Below, one piece after another: positions 13,147-13,572 of a stretch of 13,572 nt of DNA. How positions within the stretch are numbered: position 1 is the stretch's first letter; the number at the start of each line of letters is the position of its first letter. The position numbers and the translations under genes were made by a program. The notes under the pieces are model-generated. The model had not been told where the DNA came from. It made no database searches and saw only the letters and a list, made by a program, of their open reading frames with translations. Source of the stretch: an uncultured Flavobacteriia bacterium (lineage in GTDB: Bacteria; Bacteroidota; Bacteroidia; Flavobacteriales_D; Crocinitomicaceae). The stretch spans positions 1-13,572 of the forward strand of contig CAIYXD010000458.1 in assembly GCA_903930085.1 (NCBI GenBank), written 5' to 3'.

Positions 13147-13572
13147 ATGCTCGAAATTCAACATGTTTCAAAATCATTTTTGCGTAATCTTGCCTTGGAC
13201 GATATTTCATTGCGCATCGAAGCAGGTGAGATTTTTGGTCTCCTAGGTCCAAATGGCGCTGGAAAAACAACACTAATTCGCATTATTAATCGCATAATAG
13301 AAGCCGATAACGGATCTGTGCGAATCAACGGCGATTTAATGACGCAGCAACACCTATCTATGATTGGTTATTTGCCGGAAGAACGCGGTTTATACCGAAC
13401 AATGACAGTAGAAGATCATGCTTTATTTCTAGGTCAATTGCGCGGTTTATCCAAGAAGGATGTGAAAACACAGCTGGAATACTGGCTCGAAAAATTTAAT
13501 ATTGCCGATTGGCGAAAAAAACGAATTGAGGAACTTTCCAAAGGAATGGCGCAAAAAGTTCAATTCATTTGT
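13147..13572 (+). CDS. ABC transporter ATP-binding protein (NatA/YhaQ-type), 5' part only
   Basis: The first 142 residues of an ABC ATPase that continues past the window end; the frame is open to the last base. It begins MLEIQHVSKSFLRNLALDD. The Walker A loop is GPNGAGKTT (34-42), the Q-loop region is IGYLPEERGLYRTMTVED (73-90), and the ABC signature is present in the variant form LSKGMAQKVQ (130-139). The wording GYLPEERGLY and LSKGMAQKVQF is typical of NatA/YhaQ-like ATPases, which work with ABC-2 type permeases usually encoded next; here that gene would lie outside the window. Substrate is unknown. The start is the first ATG in frame, about 19 bases after an imperfect -7 element TAGTTTAG (13121-13128). 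Confidence 0.93.
   Translation, partial: MLEIQHVSKSFLRNLALDDISLRIEAGEIFGLLGPNGAGKTTLIRIINRIIEADNGSVRINGDLMTQQHLSMIGYLPEERGLYRTMTVEDHALFLGQLRGLSKKDVKTQLEYWLEKFNIADWRKKRIEELSKGMAQKVQFIC

Overview
The window looks like a low-GC chromosome segment of a Bacteroidota bacterium, most likely order Flavobacteriales and possibly the Crocinitomicaceae/Fluviicola side. The reasons are a type IX secretion (T9SS) C-terminal sorting domain, TAnnTTTG-type -7 promoter elements (exact matches before dusB, grpE and the O-acylation operon), weak or absent Shine-Dalgarno sequences, and a DnaJ of the flavobacterial type that keeps only two of the four CxxCxGxG zinc motifs. The genus call is inference. No mobile element, tRNA, rRNA or CRISPR array was seen.

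Layout: (1) 2-175, the 3' end of a PhnA/YjdM-like gene, closed by a clear intrinsic terminator. (2) 467-2062, a secreted protein with a T9SS type A sorting domain. (3) 2196-3188, dusB, a tRNA-dihydrouridine synthase, with a perfect -7 element four bases before its ATG. (4) 3473-5521, paaZ, the bifunctional ring-opening/aldehyde dehydrogenase of phenylacetyl-CoA catabolism, preceded by a palindromic candidate operator. (5) On the minus strand, 10011-5536, a tight three-gene operon: membrane-anchored SGNH protein, exported SGNH protein, MBOAT acyltransferase. (6) On the plus strand from 10298, grpE-dnaJ, then a CPBP intramembrane protease (12080-12997), and finally the 5' part of an ABC transporter ATPase (13147 to the window end).

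The most system-like element is the minus-strand cassette. An MBOAT protein translationally abutted to one SGNH protein, with a second SGNH protein 12 bases upstream, has the logic of envelope O-acylation machines such as AlgI/AlgJ/AlgX or PatA/PatB: the MBOAT moves an acyl group across the inner membrane and SGNH proteins place it on an extracytoplasmic glycan. No glycan-synthesis gene lies alongside, so the acceptor is unknown. Both SGNH proteins deviate from the textbook motifs (GGS instead of GDS in one, GGNS instead of GxND in the other) yet keep the Ser and the C-terminal Asp/His.

The other genes are mostly recognisable housekeeping or catabolic functions: GrpE and DnaJ are partners of a DnaK encoded elsewhere, and PaaZ needs the paaABCDE oxygenase and thiolase genes, which are not in this window.
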